Made by a program: the position numbers and the translations under genes. From Mycolicibacterium neoaurum VKM Ac-1815D (GTDB taxonomy: Bacteria > Actinomycetota > Actinomycetes > Mycobacteriales > Mycobacteriaceae), in NCBI RefSeq assembly GCF_000317305.3, contig NC_023036.2, forward strand, positions 1,922,001-1,986,000: DNA of 64,000 bases, written 5' to 3'. Of the stretch, positions 16,602-26,032 are shown piece by piece; positions within the stretch are counted from its first letter, which is position 1, and each line of letters begins with the position of its first letter. Under the pieces are notes generated by a model. The model ran no database searches, had not been told where the DNA came from, and saw only the letters and a list, made by a program, of their open reading frames with translations.

Positions 16602-17288
16602 TTACGGCGAGGCCGGTGCCGCCACCTCGTCGGCCACCAATTGCGACGCGGTCCGCAGTCCGCCCCAGTCACCCCGCCAGCCCAGCAGGTGCACCGCCAG
16701 ATCCGCGGTCCGGTTCGGCTGATCGGGCTCGCCCAACCCGTCGGCACGTAGGTTCGGCAGGCTCTCGACCAGTCGGAACACAGTATCGGCATCGGCGCTG
16801 ACATCCAGGGCACCGTCGGCCGGCTCGATATCGGCGATCACCCGCGTCGACAGCTCCCGGTAGGCGCGACGCAATTCGGTTCGTTGCCGGTGGAATTCGC
16901 CGAATCGCGGATCACGCACCTCGGGCAGCAGATAGAGGATGCCCAGGTTCCACGGGCTGTCCCACAGGAGGCGGCAGTCCAGCAGGCTGAGCGCATGCAA
17001 CAACACCACCGGTTGCTCGTTGCGGTCACGCAGCTGCTCGGCCGCCCGCAGCGATGACAACACGGTGCCGCTCAGCAGTGCGGCCAGGATGTCGTTCTTG
17101 GTGCGGAAGTGGTGATACAGCGAGGCCTGCCGGATCCCGACGGCCTCGGCGATCTGACGCGTCGAGGTCGCGGCCACCCCTGAGGTGGTGAACAGTTCGG
17201 CGGCCGCGTCCAGCACCTCGTCCCTGGCGGTCTGGCCGGGACGTTTGCGCCCCTCCAGTCGGGGGCGACCGCTTGCGGTGGTGCGCAC
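16602..17288 (-). CDS. amtR: AmtR-like TetR-family nitrogen regulator
   Basis: A 228-residue TetR repressor. The DNA-binding region TSTRQIAEAVGIRQASLYHHF matches the AmtR version almost residue for residue. The ligand domain also shares AmtR features, including SPWNLGILYLLPEV and FHRQRTELRRAYREL. In Corynebacterium and M. smegmatis AmtR represses nitrogen-acquisition genes, including a urea-carboxylase-type cluster. It is encoded within the guanidine/urea cluster, 59 bases after the symporter gene. Two palindromes at 27645 and 27740 are its probable operators. GTG 17288 has AGGA eight bases upstream; the open frame to 17330 is ignored. Confidence 0.8.
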   Translation of the reverse strand: MRTTASGRPRLEGRKRPGQTARDEVLDAAAELFTTSGVAATSTRQIAEAVGIRQASLYHHFRTKNDILAALLSGTVLSSLRAAEQLRDRNEQPVVLLHALSLLDCRLLWDSPWNLGILYLLPEVRDPRFGEFHRQRTELRRAYRELSTRVIADIEPADGALDVSADADTVFRLVESLPNLRADGLGEPDQPNRTADLAVHLLGWRGDWGGLRTASQLVADEVAAPASP

Positions 17289-17347
17289 GTGTCGATCCTG
17301 CCAGTCCGACAGGCGCGACACGTGCGCCACCGCCGATGTGTCCCGCG

Positions 17348-18850
17348 TCAGGACCTTGCCGCCGTCAAGACCTCGGGTGCGGGTGCCGGTTCGGTCTGCA
17401 GGGTGTTCACGGTCGTACGGACCGTCGTGAACGACGCCGCGACCAGGTAGGCCGCCAACGACGCAGCCCCGGCCAGCAACGTGCTCCAGCCATCGGCCGT
17501 GGCCGTCACCATATCGTTGGGAATGTAGAACAGCGTGTTGTCGACCCCGTAGATGGTCGGGGTGAGCACGAAGAACGTCATCCGTACACCGATGCCGACC
17601 ACGATGGCCGCCCAGGCCGCCGCGGCGCCCCCTCGCGACCAGTACAGGCCGAGGATGAACGGGACCACCAGGCTGGCCAGCAGCAGGTCGAAGGCCAGCG
17701 TCAGCAGGATGCCGGTCTGCGGTACCCGCAGAGCGACGACGCCGGCCAGTACTGCCATGGGCAGGGTGGCCCAGCGGGTGGCGGTCAGCACCCGCGGTGT
17801 CATCGTGATCGCCTCCGCATCGATGCGCAGGATGTTGCGGATCAGCACTGCTGCGGTGGACAGCAGAATTCCGCTGATGGTGGTCAACGTCGCGGCCAAC
17901 AACCCTGAGATGACGATGATCGCCAGCCAGGCCGGTGCGTAACCACCCAGCAGCGTGTACAGGATCGGACCGTCCGTGGCGTCGTCACCCACGATGCTCA
18001 CGGCGGCCAACGCCACGAAGGACAGTGGGATACAGAGCATCAGCAGTCCGGCGGCCGCGGCGAAGCATGCCTTCTGCGCACCGCCCGGCGTGCGGGCGGA
18101 GAACACGCGCTGCATCAGGTCGATCGCCACCAGATTGCCCAGGCCCAGCGCGATGATGGTGGCCCAGTTGATCACCGCACCGGAATCGCTGGAGGTCAGC
18201 TGCGCGAGATCACCGGCGCCCATTCCGTCGGGAGCGCTGAAGCCGTGCGTGGTGGCCACCCAGGTCACCAGTGCGGCAACGCCGATGACATTGACGATGA
18301 CGCACGCGACACCGGTATAGACCGAGGCGAACATGCCTCCGCTGATGGTGTACAGCAGCGCCAGCGGAATGGTGAGGAGAATCGCGTAGGCATACGAGAC
18401 ACCGAGGAAGCGCTCCAGCAGGAAGCCGACCGCGACCAGATTTCCGGCGAGCAGGATGATGAAGCTGGCGATGGTGAGAAATGACGACGCGACCTCGGTG
18501 CTGCGACCGAAGCGGTTACGGAAGTACTCGGGCAGTGTCACCACATCGGCGGCGCGCATGCGTTTGGCGAAGAACAGCCCCATGAGCAGCAGACAGATGG
18601 CCAGCCCGATGGGTAGTGCGGCGCCGGCCCAGAATCCGAAAGCCGCTGAAAGATCGGCATTGCCGATGGTGGCGTTGGAGTCGACGGGCTGTGCGATGAG
18701 CACGGCGGTCACCAGAACCGCGGGCAGGGCCCGACCGGCGACCAGATAGTTCGAACAATCGCCGCGCACACGTCGGGCGGAGATGACACCGCTGACGGTG
18801 AGGATGAGCAGGAAGACGGCAACGCCGGCAATGATCATGACGAACTCCAA
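17348..18850 (-). CDS. Sodium:solute symporter (SSS family), probable uptake system of the guanidine cluster
   Basis: A 500-residue integral membrane protein with about 13 helices and the SSS pattern: N-terminal helix, SNYLVAGRALP motif, PVDSNATIGNADLSAAFGFW, and TLPEYFRNRFGRS. The family moves sugars, amino acids, urea or choline with Na+. The substrate here is unknown. The position between the oxygenase and amtR suggests uptake of urea, guanidine or a guanidino compound. The ATG follows a GAGGGAG-like stretch in a 64-base gap. Confidence 0.85.
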   Translation of the reverse strand: MEFVMIIAGVAVFLLILTVSGVISARRVRGDCSNYLVAGRALPAVLVTAVLIAQPVDSNATIGNADLSAAFGFWAGAALPIGLAICLLLMGLFFAKRMRAADVVTLPEYFRNRFGRSTEVASSFLTIASFIILLAGNLVAVGFLLERFLGVSYAYAILLTIPLALLYTISGGMFASVYTGVACVIVNVIGVAALVTWVATTHGFSAPDGMGAGDLAQLTSSDSGAVINWATIIALGLGNLVAIDLMQRVFSARTPGGAQKACFAAAAGLLMLCIPLSFVALAAVSIVGDDATDGPILYTLLGGYAPAWLAIIVISGLLAATLTTISGILLSTAAVLIRNILRIDAEAITMTPRVLTATRWATLPMAVLAGVVALRVPQTGILLTLAFDLLLASLVVPFILGLYWSRGGAAAAWAAIVVGIGVRMTFFVLTPTIYGVDNTLFYIPNDMVTATADGWSTLLAGAASLAAYLVAASFTTVRTTVNTLQTEPAPAPEVLTAARS

Positions 18851-18914
18851 GAGGGAGTAGGGGTTTGTGGTTCGGCGACGTTGCCGGGACAGCTTCGGGT
18901 GCGGTGCAGGTAGG

Positions 18915-19943
18915 TCAGTGGCTGGTGAGTGCCTTGCGGCCGAATGTCGCCAGCGGATGGGCGCCCTCGGGCAGTGTCACCTCCCCTCGGGCGAGCCGCT
19001 CCTGCAGATAGCGGAAGCTCTGGGCGGTCTGTGCGAACAGGTGCTCACCGGCGATCACCGGGGTGCGTGCGGGTTTGCCGTTGACTGCGAGGGCCGGTAG
19101 CGGGGCCACTTCGGTGTCGTCGTCGACGTTGACGAACAGCGGAAAGGAGAAACGCTCCTCGACCACCTTGCGGACGCGGTGGGTCGTGGCGACGAACTCC
19201 CCGTTACTCCAAATCTCCAGCAGGTCACCGATGTTGATGACGAAGGCATCGTCGATCAGCGGCACGTCGATCCACGTTCCGGCGGCGTTGAGAACTTCCA
19301 GACCGGGCGCCGTCGGCCGGAGCAGCGTGAAACATTCGTAATCGGTGTGCGCACCGATACCCGGCCGGTCGGCCGCGGCCGGGTCGAACGGGTAGTGGAT
19401 CAACCGCAGTTGTGACGGCGGTGCGGTGACATGCCTGTCGAACCGATCTGCCGGCTCGCCCAGTGCGACCGCGAAGGCGCGCAGTAGCCGACGTGACAAC
19501 GCGAAAACAGCCTTGTACCAGGCAGTTACGGCCTCTCGGAATCCGGCTAGCTCGGGCCACTGGTTGGGCCCCAACAGCGGGTGGCCTGCCAGATAGCGCG
19601 GGTCGTCGGCGGGTAGATCGACGGACAGGTCGAAGGCCTCCTTGGCATCGACGGTGCCCGCGGCGAACACCTCTTCACCGGGCGGCACATACCCCCGATG
19701 ATTGCTTGAGTGGCCGATGTGAACCTTGAGCTTCTCCTGCTCGGGCAGGGCGAAGAAGGTCCGGGTGGCGGTGAGCAGATCATCGAACAGTGCGGAACTG
19801 ATTCCGTGACCGATGATCTGGGCGAACCCCACCCGTCGGGCGGCGTCACCCAGGTCGGCGACCGACCGGGCGTAATCGGGGTGGTCCTCGTCGAGCAGGG
19901 CAGCGATGTCGAGCACCGGCACCTCGGTGAAATCGGCGGTCAT
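18915..19943 (-). CDS. 2-oxoglutarate/Fe(II)-dependent oxygenase (isopenicillin N synthase-like)
   Basis: A 342-residue oxygenase of the IPNS/2-ODD family. The N-terminal DIOX_N region reads EVPVLDIAALL and GFAQIIGHGIS. The iron triad is visible as HTD (AHTDYECFT) plus a distal His in ATTHRV. The 2OG-binding R-x-S is RFSFPLF. Plant 2-ODD-C23 enzymes and ethylene-forming enzyme of this superfamily release guanidine by hydroxylating homoarginine or arginine. Since this gene sits inside a guanidine-degradation operon, a similar guanidine-releasing role is inferred, not shown. The ATG has GAGGA six bases upstream, 27 bases after allophanate hydrolase. Confidence 0.85.
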   Translation of the reverse strand: MTADFTEVPVLDIAALLDEDHPDYARSVADLGDAARRVGFAQIIGHGISSALFDDLLTATRTFFALPEQEKLKVHIGHSSNHRGYVPPGEEVFAAGTVDAKEAFDLSVDLPADDPRYLAGHPLLGPNQWPELAGFREAVTAWYKAVFALSRRLLRAFAVALGEPADRFDRHVTAPPSQLRLIHYPFDPAAADRPGIGAHTDYECFTLLRPTAPGLEVLNAAGTWIDVPLIDDAFVINIGDLLEIWSNGEFVATTHRVRKVVEERFSFPLFVNVDDDTEVAPLPALAVNGKPARTPVIAGEHLFAQTAQSFRYLQERLARGEVTLPEGAHPLATFGRKALTSH

Positions 19944-19970
19944 ATCGTTCCTCAGGGGTTCGAAGGGGAG

Positions 19971-22430
19971 TCAGAGGGGAAGTAGGTCATCGGCGCGGTC
20001 GAGGGCCACGACGGTCCATCGGCGCCTGATGGCCGCACCGGAAGAATCGCGCTCGGCGGTGGTGACCTCGGCCGCGCCGATGTCGGGTGCCAGGTCGTCA
20101 CCGATCCGGAACGGAAGCGTCGAACGGGTGATGTGCCAGCCGGATTCGTCTACGGTGCCCAGGGAGACCTCGATATCGAGCAGCGACCGGGCCTCCGTCA
20201 GGTCGGTTGCGGCGAGGGCGTCGGCCAGTACACCGGCGTCCAGGTCGGCATCACGAGCGCGGGCGAACCCGAACCGGCCTCCGACCCGCAGCAGCATGCC
20301 GAGCCGGCCGGAGGCGTCACGCAGCAGCAATTCGACGCTGTCGGTGCCGGGGCCGTCGGCGACCCAGTCCTCGTGGTAGTCGCGGCCGACGCCGGTCTCG
20401 ATCAGGACCTCATCAACCACATGCAATCGCCCTCGGTCCGGCAGATCCTCCGCCGGATGCAGATCGATCTTCCGGTGCCAGGTCCATACCCCGTCGTCCT
20501 CGGTGAGCCGGCCCGCGAACGCCTGTTGGCGGCACATGGTCACCAGGTCGTCCCGGGTGAGGGTGTCCAACGAGGTACCGGTGACCGCCGGCATGCCTGC
20601 CGGGGTGCGCAGGTCGATGTAGAGCTCGCCGGCCTGTAACCAGTGCACCTCGGTGGTGGTGTCGATCGCGCTGTCGGGCACGGCGATCGCCGTGCGTCGC
20701 CAGCAGCGGTGCATCAGGTCGGATCGGCTGACCGCGGTCCCGGGTCGTACTCGACGTAGATAGCCGGGCCAATCGCCGTGGTGGGTGATGTCGGTGCCGG
20801 CTTCCCAGGACTGCAGGCTGCACCCGAACCCGACGACCTCGCTGCCGTCGGCGAGCTCGACCCGCCCGAGTGACATCGGCGCGGGCAGCGCGGCAAGGAA
20901 GTCACCGAGCATGGCGGTGCCGATCGACCACAACTCGCCGGCGATCGTCGTGCCCACACCGGGGGCGACCCGCACCAGTCCGGGTTTGGGCGGCTCGGTG
21001 TCCAGTCGGGCCATCCGGTAGTGCGGTGCGGTGCGAGCGGGCCCGATCCAGCGGGCACCGCGGTCGTCGAGTTGCCAGTCCAGCGGTTGGCCGCGCAGAT
21101 GGGCACCCACCACCAGCAGCGTGGTGGTGTCCAGTCCGGCCCGCGCCGGCCAGGGATCCGTGGTCGTGGGTGCGCCGGTGATCAGGCGAGCGATGTCGAG
21201 GGCCACCGCATCGGCGCCTGCGCGAGCAACGACACTCACCCCGAATTGTGCTCCCGCCGAATCGTTTCCGGCGGGCACCGCGACGGCGCACAGGTCCATC
21301 AGGTTGCAGAAGTTGGTGTAGACACCCAGCTGTGAATTGACCGCCACCGGATCGGCGGTCACCTCGGCGATCGTCGGGTGGCCGGTGGTGGTGGGCACCA
21401 GCAGGGCATCACAGTCGTCGAGTTGGGCCATTGCGACGGCGGTGAGTTCGGCCAACCGCACCCGGTCCCGCAACAGCGTGGTGGCCGGCACCGTGCCCGC
21501 GGACTCGATGATCCCGGCTACGGTCGGGTCGAGATCGGGGGAGTCGCGGTGAGATTCGACGAACGCGCCGACCGCCTCGTGCCGTTCGGCGACCAGGCCG
21601 CCGTCATAGAGCAGTCGTGCCGCAGCGAGGAAGGGGTCGAGGTCGATATCGACGAGTTCGACACCCCGTGAGGTGAGCTCGGTGCAGGCGGAGTGGAACA
21701 ACCGTGCCCATTCTCCAGACAGTCCGGGCAGCTCCCGTGGCACAGCGACGCGGGCCGTCGGCGGCGCGGCCAGTCGGGCGTCCGGCGGGAATGCCCGTGC
21801 CCCACCGGCGATCACTCCCATGGCGGCATCGGCGGTGTCGAGATCCCTGGCGAACACCGTCACACAGTCATAGGACCGGCAGGCGGGCACCACACCGTCG
21901 ATGGGCACCACACCCAAGGTGGGTTTGACGCCGACGATGCCCTGTAGGGCGGCCGGAACCCGACCGGATCCTGCGGTATCGGTACCCAGTGCGATGTCGA
22001 CCAGGCCGAGGGCGACGGACACCGCGGAACCGGAACTGGAGCCGCCCGAGATGTGATCGGGTCGCCGGGAATCACGCACCGGCCCATAGGGGCTGCGGGT
22101 GCCGACAAGGCCGGTGGCGAACTGGTCCAGATTGGTGGCCCCGATGATGACCGCACCCGCCGCCCGCAACCTGGCCACCACGGTGGCATCGGTGTCCGCC
22201 GGCCGGTTGGCATAGCTCGGGCAACCCGCCGTCGTCGGGATGCCCGCGACGTCGATGTTGTTCTTGACTGCGGCCACCAGACCGGCCAACGGCAGGCCTG
22301 GTCCGGCGTCGTCCACGGCCTGGGCGTCGGCCAGTGCATCGTCCAACGGCCGCAGCGTGATCCAGATCTCCGGTCGATGTGCCGCGTCGATGGCATCGTA
22401 GGCGGCGCGTACCCGCTCGACCGCGCTCAT
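19971..22430 (-). CDS. Allophanate hydrolase with an extra C-terminal domain
   Basis: An 819-residue protein. Residues 1 to about 440 are an amidase-signature domain with Lys in KNNIDVAG and the Ser-Ser-Lys chemistry region SGGSSSGSAVSVALG then GTDTAGSGRVPA. About 445-563 match the allophanate hydrolase C-domain (GQPLDWQLDDRGARW, then DGSEVVGFGCSL). The product would hydrolyse allophanate to ammonia and CO2. Typical enzymes end near 600 residues. Here about 250 more residues follow, with Trp-rich motifs such as CWRRTAI and HWLQAGELYIDL and a WTWHRKIDLHP segment, resembling a stand-alone hypothetical family. The start overlaps the carboxylase stop by four bases. Confidence 0.88.
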   Translation of the reverse strand: MSAVERVRAAYDAIDAAHRPEIWITLRPLDDALADAQAVDDAGPGLPLAGLVAAVKNNIDVAGIPTTAGCPSYANRPADTDATVVARLRAAGAVIIGATNLDQFATGLVGTRSPYGPVRDSRRPDHISGGSSSGSAVSVALGLVDIALGTDTAGSGRVPAALQGIVGVKPTLGVVPIDGVVPACRSYDCVTVFARDLDTADAAMGVIAGGARAFPPDARLAAPPTARVAVPRELPGLSGEWARLFHSACTELTSRGVELVDIDLDPFLAAARLLYDGGLVAERHEAVGAFVESHRDSPDLDPTVAGIIESAGTVPATTLLRDRVRLAELTAVAMAQLDDCDALLVPTTTGHPTIAEVTADPVAVNSQLGVYTNFCNLMDLCAVAVPAGNDSAGAQFGVSVVARAGADAVALDIARLITGAPTTTDPWPARAGLDTTTLLVVGAHLRGQPLDWQLDDRGARWIGPARTAPHYRMARLDTEPPKPGLVRVAPGVGTTIAGELWSIGTAMLGDFLAALPAPMSLGRVELADGSEVVGFGCSLQSWEAGTDITHHGDWPGYLRRVRPGTAVSRSDLMHRCWRRTAIAVPDSAIDTTTEVHWLQAGELYIDLRTPAGMPAVTGTSLDTLTRDDLVTMCRQQAFAGRLTEDDGVWTWHRKIDLHPAEDLPDRGRLHVVDEVLIETGVGRDYHEDWVADGPGTDSVELLLRDASGRLGMLLRVGGRFGFARARDADLDAGVLADALAATDLTEARSLLDIEVSLGTVDESGWHITRSTLPFRIGDDLAPDIGAAEVTTAERDSSGAAIRRRWTVVALDRADDLLPL

Positions 22431-25400
22431 GCTCCTGCTCCGGTGCCGACGACCACCAGTGGGGTACCGGGATCGACCAGATGCCCGGCGGAGACCAGGA
22501 TCTGGGTCACCACACCGTCCGACGGTGCGCGCAGCACCGTCTCCATCTTCATCGCCTCCAGCGCCAACAGCGGTTGGCCGCTGACGACCTGCTCGCCGAC
22601 GGCGACGTCGACCTTCCACACACTCGAGGAGAACGGTGCGTCGATGCGGTGATCGCCGTCGTTGAGCACGATCTCGTCGGTGCACACCGGGGCATCGGCG
22701 GCGGCCCGCTCGGCACGGTCGAACTCACCGGCCCGCTCCCATGCGGTGCGTTCCGCGGCGAACGCCGCGGCCTGCCGGTCACGGAATGCGGCGATATCGG
22801 TGGCGTTGTCGGCCAGGAAGCGATCGTGTTCGGCGAGTGAGAAGGTGCCCTCGGTGATGTCGACATCGCCTCGTCCGGCGGCCATGTCGGCGCGCAGCTC
22901 CAGCAGTTCCTCCGCCGACACCGGGTACCAGGAGATCCTGTCGAAGAACCGCAGCAGCCACGGGCTGCCCGGTTCGAACGGCGCGGTGTGCCGGTAGCGG
23001 CTCCAGACCTGGGTGGTACGCCCGACGAACTGGTAGCCACCCGGGCCCTCCATCCCGTAGATGCACAGGTACGCGCCACCGATACCGACGGAGTTTTCCG
23101 CGGTCCAGGTGCGGGCCGGGTTGTACTTCGTGGTGACCAATCGGTGCCGCGGATCCAGCGGGGTGGCCACCGGTGCGCCCAGGTAGACATCACCCAATCC
23201 CAGTGTCAGGTACTCGGCGGCGAAGACCGTGTCGTATACATCGGCCTGGGCGTCCAAGCCGTTGATGCGACGGATGAATTCGATATTCGACGGGCACCAT
23301 GGCGCATCCTCACGCACACCTGAGGTGTACCTGGCGATCGCCTCCCGGGTCGCGGGGTCGTCCCAGCTGAGCGGCAACCGGACTCGGCGGCTGGGCACGA
23401 CCAGTTCCGAGGAGGCCGGCAGCTCGTCCTCGATCTCGGACAGCAGACCCAAGAGCCGTGATATCGGCAGCACGTCGGGGTCGACATGCACCTGCAGCGA
23501 CCGGATGCCCGGCGTCAGATCCAGGATTCCGGCACAGCTACCGTCCAGCCGGGTGTGCAGGGCATGTACCCGAGCCCGCAACGCGAGATCCAGGACGATA
23601 TCGCCGTATTCGACGAGCACGTTGTCGTCACCACTGCGCCGGTAGGTCACCGCGGGTGCACCGGCGACACCCGGGCGGCGGGCCAGCACACCGTCGTCCC
23701 CGTCACCGCGCCGTACGGGGGCGGCGACCCGGCGAGGGCTCAGGTCGGCACGCGAGGGTGCATCCGCTGCGCGTACCGGCACGAACCGGACCGTGTCACC
23801 CGGGCGTAGTTGTCCGAGCTTCCAGCGTTGCGCGGCGATCACCGTGACCGGACAGACGAACCCGCCCAGGCTCGGCCCGTCCGGACCGAGCAGGATCGGG
23901 GTGTCCCCGGTGAAGTCCAGCGCGCCCACCGAGTAGGCGTTGTCGTGGATGTTGGACGGATGCAGACCGGCCTCACCGCCATCGGGGCGAGCCCACTGCG
24001 GTTTCGGGCCCTCCAGTCGCACCCCGGTGCGCGCCGAGTTGAAGTGCACGCGATACGACGCGTCGAACAGGGTGTCGATATCGTTGCGGGTGAAGAACTC
24101 CGGGGCTCCGTGCGGCCCCTCGGTGACGGCCAGCTCCCACTCGCGGGCGAATGTGGGGCGACCTTCCGGCGGAACCGGGACCGCGGAATCGACCGCAACG
24201 GGGTGGGCGCGCAGCACATCACCGGCGTGCAGCTCACGCCCGCCGTGCCCGCCGAAACGGCCGAGTGTGAAGGTGGCGGCGCTACCCAGATAATCGGGCA
24301 CGTCCAGCCCGCCGGCCAGCAGCAGATAGGTGCGCAGCCCGAGGGTCTCGGCGGCGCCGATGTCCAGCACGCCATCGGCGGGGATATCGATCGGTTCCCA
24401 CATCGGCGCGGGCACACCGTCGACGGTGACCAGACATTCGGCCCCGGTGACGCACACCGTCGTGGGGTGGCTGAACCGCAGCGCCGGACCGGACGCGGTG
24501 CACTCCAGGCCCGCGGCCTGCTCGGGGTTTCCCAGTGCGCGATTGCCGAGCCGGAAGGACAGGTCGTCCATCGGACCGCTCGGCGGTACACCCACCTGCC
24601 ACAGGCCGACTCGGCCCGGCACGTCCTGCACGGTGGTCAGCAGGCCGGGTCGCTCCACGGTGATCCGGGGCCGCGGATCGTGCACGTCGGCCAGCGTGGA
24701 GGTGCTGTGCCGCGCTGCCCGCACATCCGGGTGGGCGATGGCGGCGCCGAGCATGCCGGTGTTGACCTCGATACCGTGCAACACGGTCTCGGCCAGCGCC
24801 TCGTCGAGCCGGTCGAGCGCGGTGTCGCGGTCGTCGGCGACGGTGATCACCTTGGCCAGCAGCGGGTCGTAGGAGGCGGTGACCTCGCTGCCATCGGCGA
24901 TCCAGCCGTCGACCCGGACATGGGGGTGCCGGACCGGTTCGGGGAATCCGACTTTCGTGATGATGCCGGTGCTGGGCCGGTAGTCGCGGGTGGGGTCCTC
25001 GGCGTAGATCCGCGCCTCGACGGCATGACCGGTGACGGCGACGGTACCGGCCGGGTGCTCGTCGAACATCGTCGTGTCGCCGGTGGCCAACCGCAGCATC
25101 CAGCCGGCCAGGTCGACACCGGTGACAGCCTCGGTCACGGGATGTTCGACCTGCAGGCGGGCATTCACCTCCAGGAACGACGCCTCCCGCCGGGCGGCGT
25201 CGTAGACGAACTCGACGGTGCCCGCGGAGCGGTATCGCACCGAGGCGGCCAGTGAACGCGAGGTTGCGTGCAGCTGTTCCCGCACGGTATCGGGCAGGGC
25301 GGGCGCGGGGGCCTCCTCGATGACCTTCTGATGCCTGCGTTGCAGCGAACAGTCCCGGTCACCCAGGGACAGCACCCGTCCGGTGCCGTCACCGAAGATC

Positions 25401-26032
25401 TGGACCTCGACGTGCCGGGCGTTCTCGACGTAGCGTTCGACGAATACCCCGGCGGAACCGAAGCTGCGCTCTGCCTGCGCGACCACCCGCTGATAGGCGG
25501 TGCGCACATCGTCGGCGTTGCGGCACACCTGCATGCCGATACCGCCCCCACCGCCGGTGGCCTTGAGCATCACCGGATAGCCGATGCCCTCGGCGGCAGA
25601 CACCGCGGCGTCGAGATCTGCGAGCAGATCCGAACCGGCGAAGATGGGGACTCCGGCGGCGCGGGCCGCCGCCCGCGCGGTGTGTTTGGTGCCGAATTCA
25701 CGCAACTGTGCGGGGCTCGGACCGGCGAAGCAGATGCCGGCGTGCTCCACGGCGGTCGCGAAATCGGCATCCTCGGAGAGGAATCCGTAACCCGGGTGCA
25801 CGATGGTGGTGCCGGTGGCCGCGGCGGCGTCCAGGATGGCATCGACGCGCAGGTAACTGTCGCGTGGTGCGGCGGGGCCGATCCGCACGGCCCGATCGGC
25901 CAGGGTGACATGCGGTGCACCCCGGTCGGCGTCGGAGAACACCGCGACGGTGCGCATGCCGAGGGTCCTTGCGGCCTTGAGCAGTCGCACCGCGATCTCG
26001 CCGCGGTTGGCGATCAGGACGGTGTGGTTCAT
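22427..26032 (-). CDS. Biotin-dependent guanidine (or urea) carboxylase
   Basis: A 1201-residue single-chain biotin carboxylase. In order: biotin carboxylase/ATP-grasp (about 1-450, starting NHTVLIANRGEIAVRLL), KipA-type and KipI-type carboxyltransferase halves (about 490-830 and 850-1080), and biotin carrier (about 1135-1201, EAMKM as the biotinyl-lysine motif). Urea carboxylases N-carboxylate urea; close relatives with UAAP partners carboxylate guanidine. Residue 706 is Asp in GALDFTGDTP, where I recall urea carboxylases having Asn and guanidine carboxylases Asp. Guanidine is therefore preferred. No fused allophanate hydrolase is present; that activity is the next gene. Starts ATG 26032, overlapping the UAAP gene by four bases. 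Confidence 0.9.
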   Translation of the reverse strand: MNHTVLIANRGEIAVRLLKAARTLGMRTVAVFSDADRGAPHVTLADRAVRIGPAAPRDSYLRVDAILDAAAATGTTIVHPGYGFLSEDADFATAVEHAGICFAGPSPAQLREFGTKHTARAAARAAGVPIFAGSDLLADLDAAVSAAEGIGYPVMLKATGGGGGIGMQVCRNADDVRTAYQRVVAQAERSFGSAGVFVERYVENARHVEVQIFGDGTGRVLSLGDRDCSLQRRHQKVIEEAPAPALPDTVREQLHATSRSLAASVRYRSAGTVEFVYDAARREASFLEVNARLQVEHPVTEAVTGVDLAGWMLRLATGDTTMFDEHPAGTVAVTGHAVEARIYAEDPTRDYRPSTGIITKVGFPEPVRHPHVRVDGWIADGSEVTASYDPLLAKVITVADDRDTALDRLDEALAETVLHGIEVNTGMLGAAIAHPDVRAARHSTSTLADVHDPRPRITVERPGLLTTVQDVPGRVGLWQVGVPPSGPMDDLSFRLGNRALGNPEQAAGLECTASGPALRFSHPTTVCVTGAECLVTVDGVPAPMWEPIDIPADGVLDIGAAETLGLRTYLLLAGGLDVPDYLGSAATFTLGRFGGHGGRELHAGDVLRAHPVAVDSAVPVPPEGRPTFAREWELAVTEGPHGAPEFFTRNDIDTLFDASYRVHFNSARTGVRLEGPKPQWARPDGGEAGLHPSNIHDNAYSVGALDFTGDTPILLGPDGPSLGGFVCPVTVIAAQRWKLGQLRPGDTVRFVPVRAADAPSRADLSPRRVAAPVRRGDGDDGVLARRPGVAGAPAVTYRRSGDDNVLVEYGDIVLDLALRARVHALHTRLDGSCAGILDLTPGIRSLQVHVDPDVLPISRLLGLLSEIEDELPASSELVVPSRRVRLPLSWDDPATREAIARYTSGVREDAPWCPSNIEFIRRINGLDAQADVYDTVFAAEYLTLGLGDVYLGAPVATPLDPRHRLVTTKYNPARTWTAENSVGIGGAYLCIYGMEGPGGYQFVGRTTQVWSRYRHTAPFEPGSPWLLRFFDRISWYPVSAEELLELRADMAAGRGDVDITEGTFSLAEHDRFLADNATDIAAFRDRQAAAFAAERTAWERAGEFDRAERAAADAPVCTDEIVLNDGDHRIDAPFSSSVWKVDVAVGEQVVSGQPLLALEAMKMETVLRAPSDGVVTQILVSAGHLVDPGTPLVVVGTGAGA

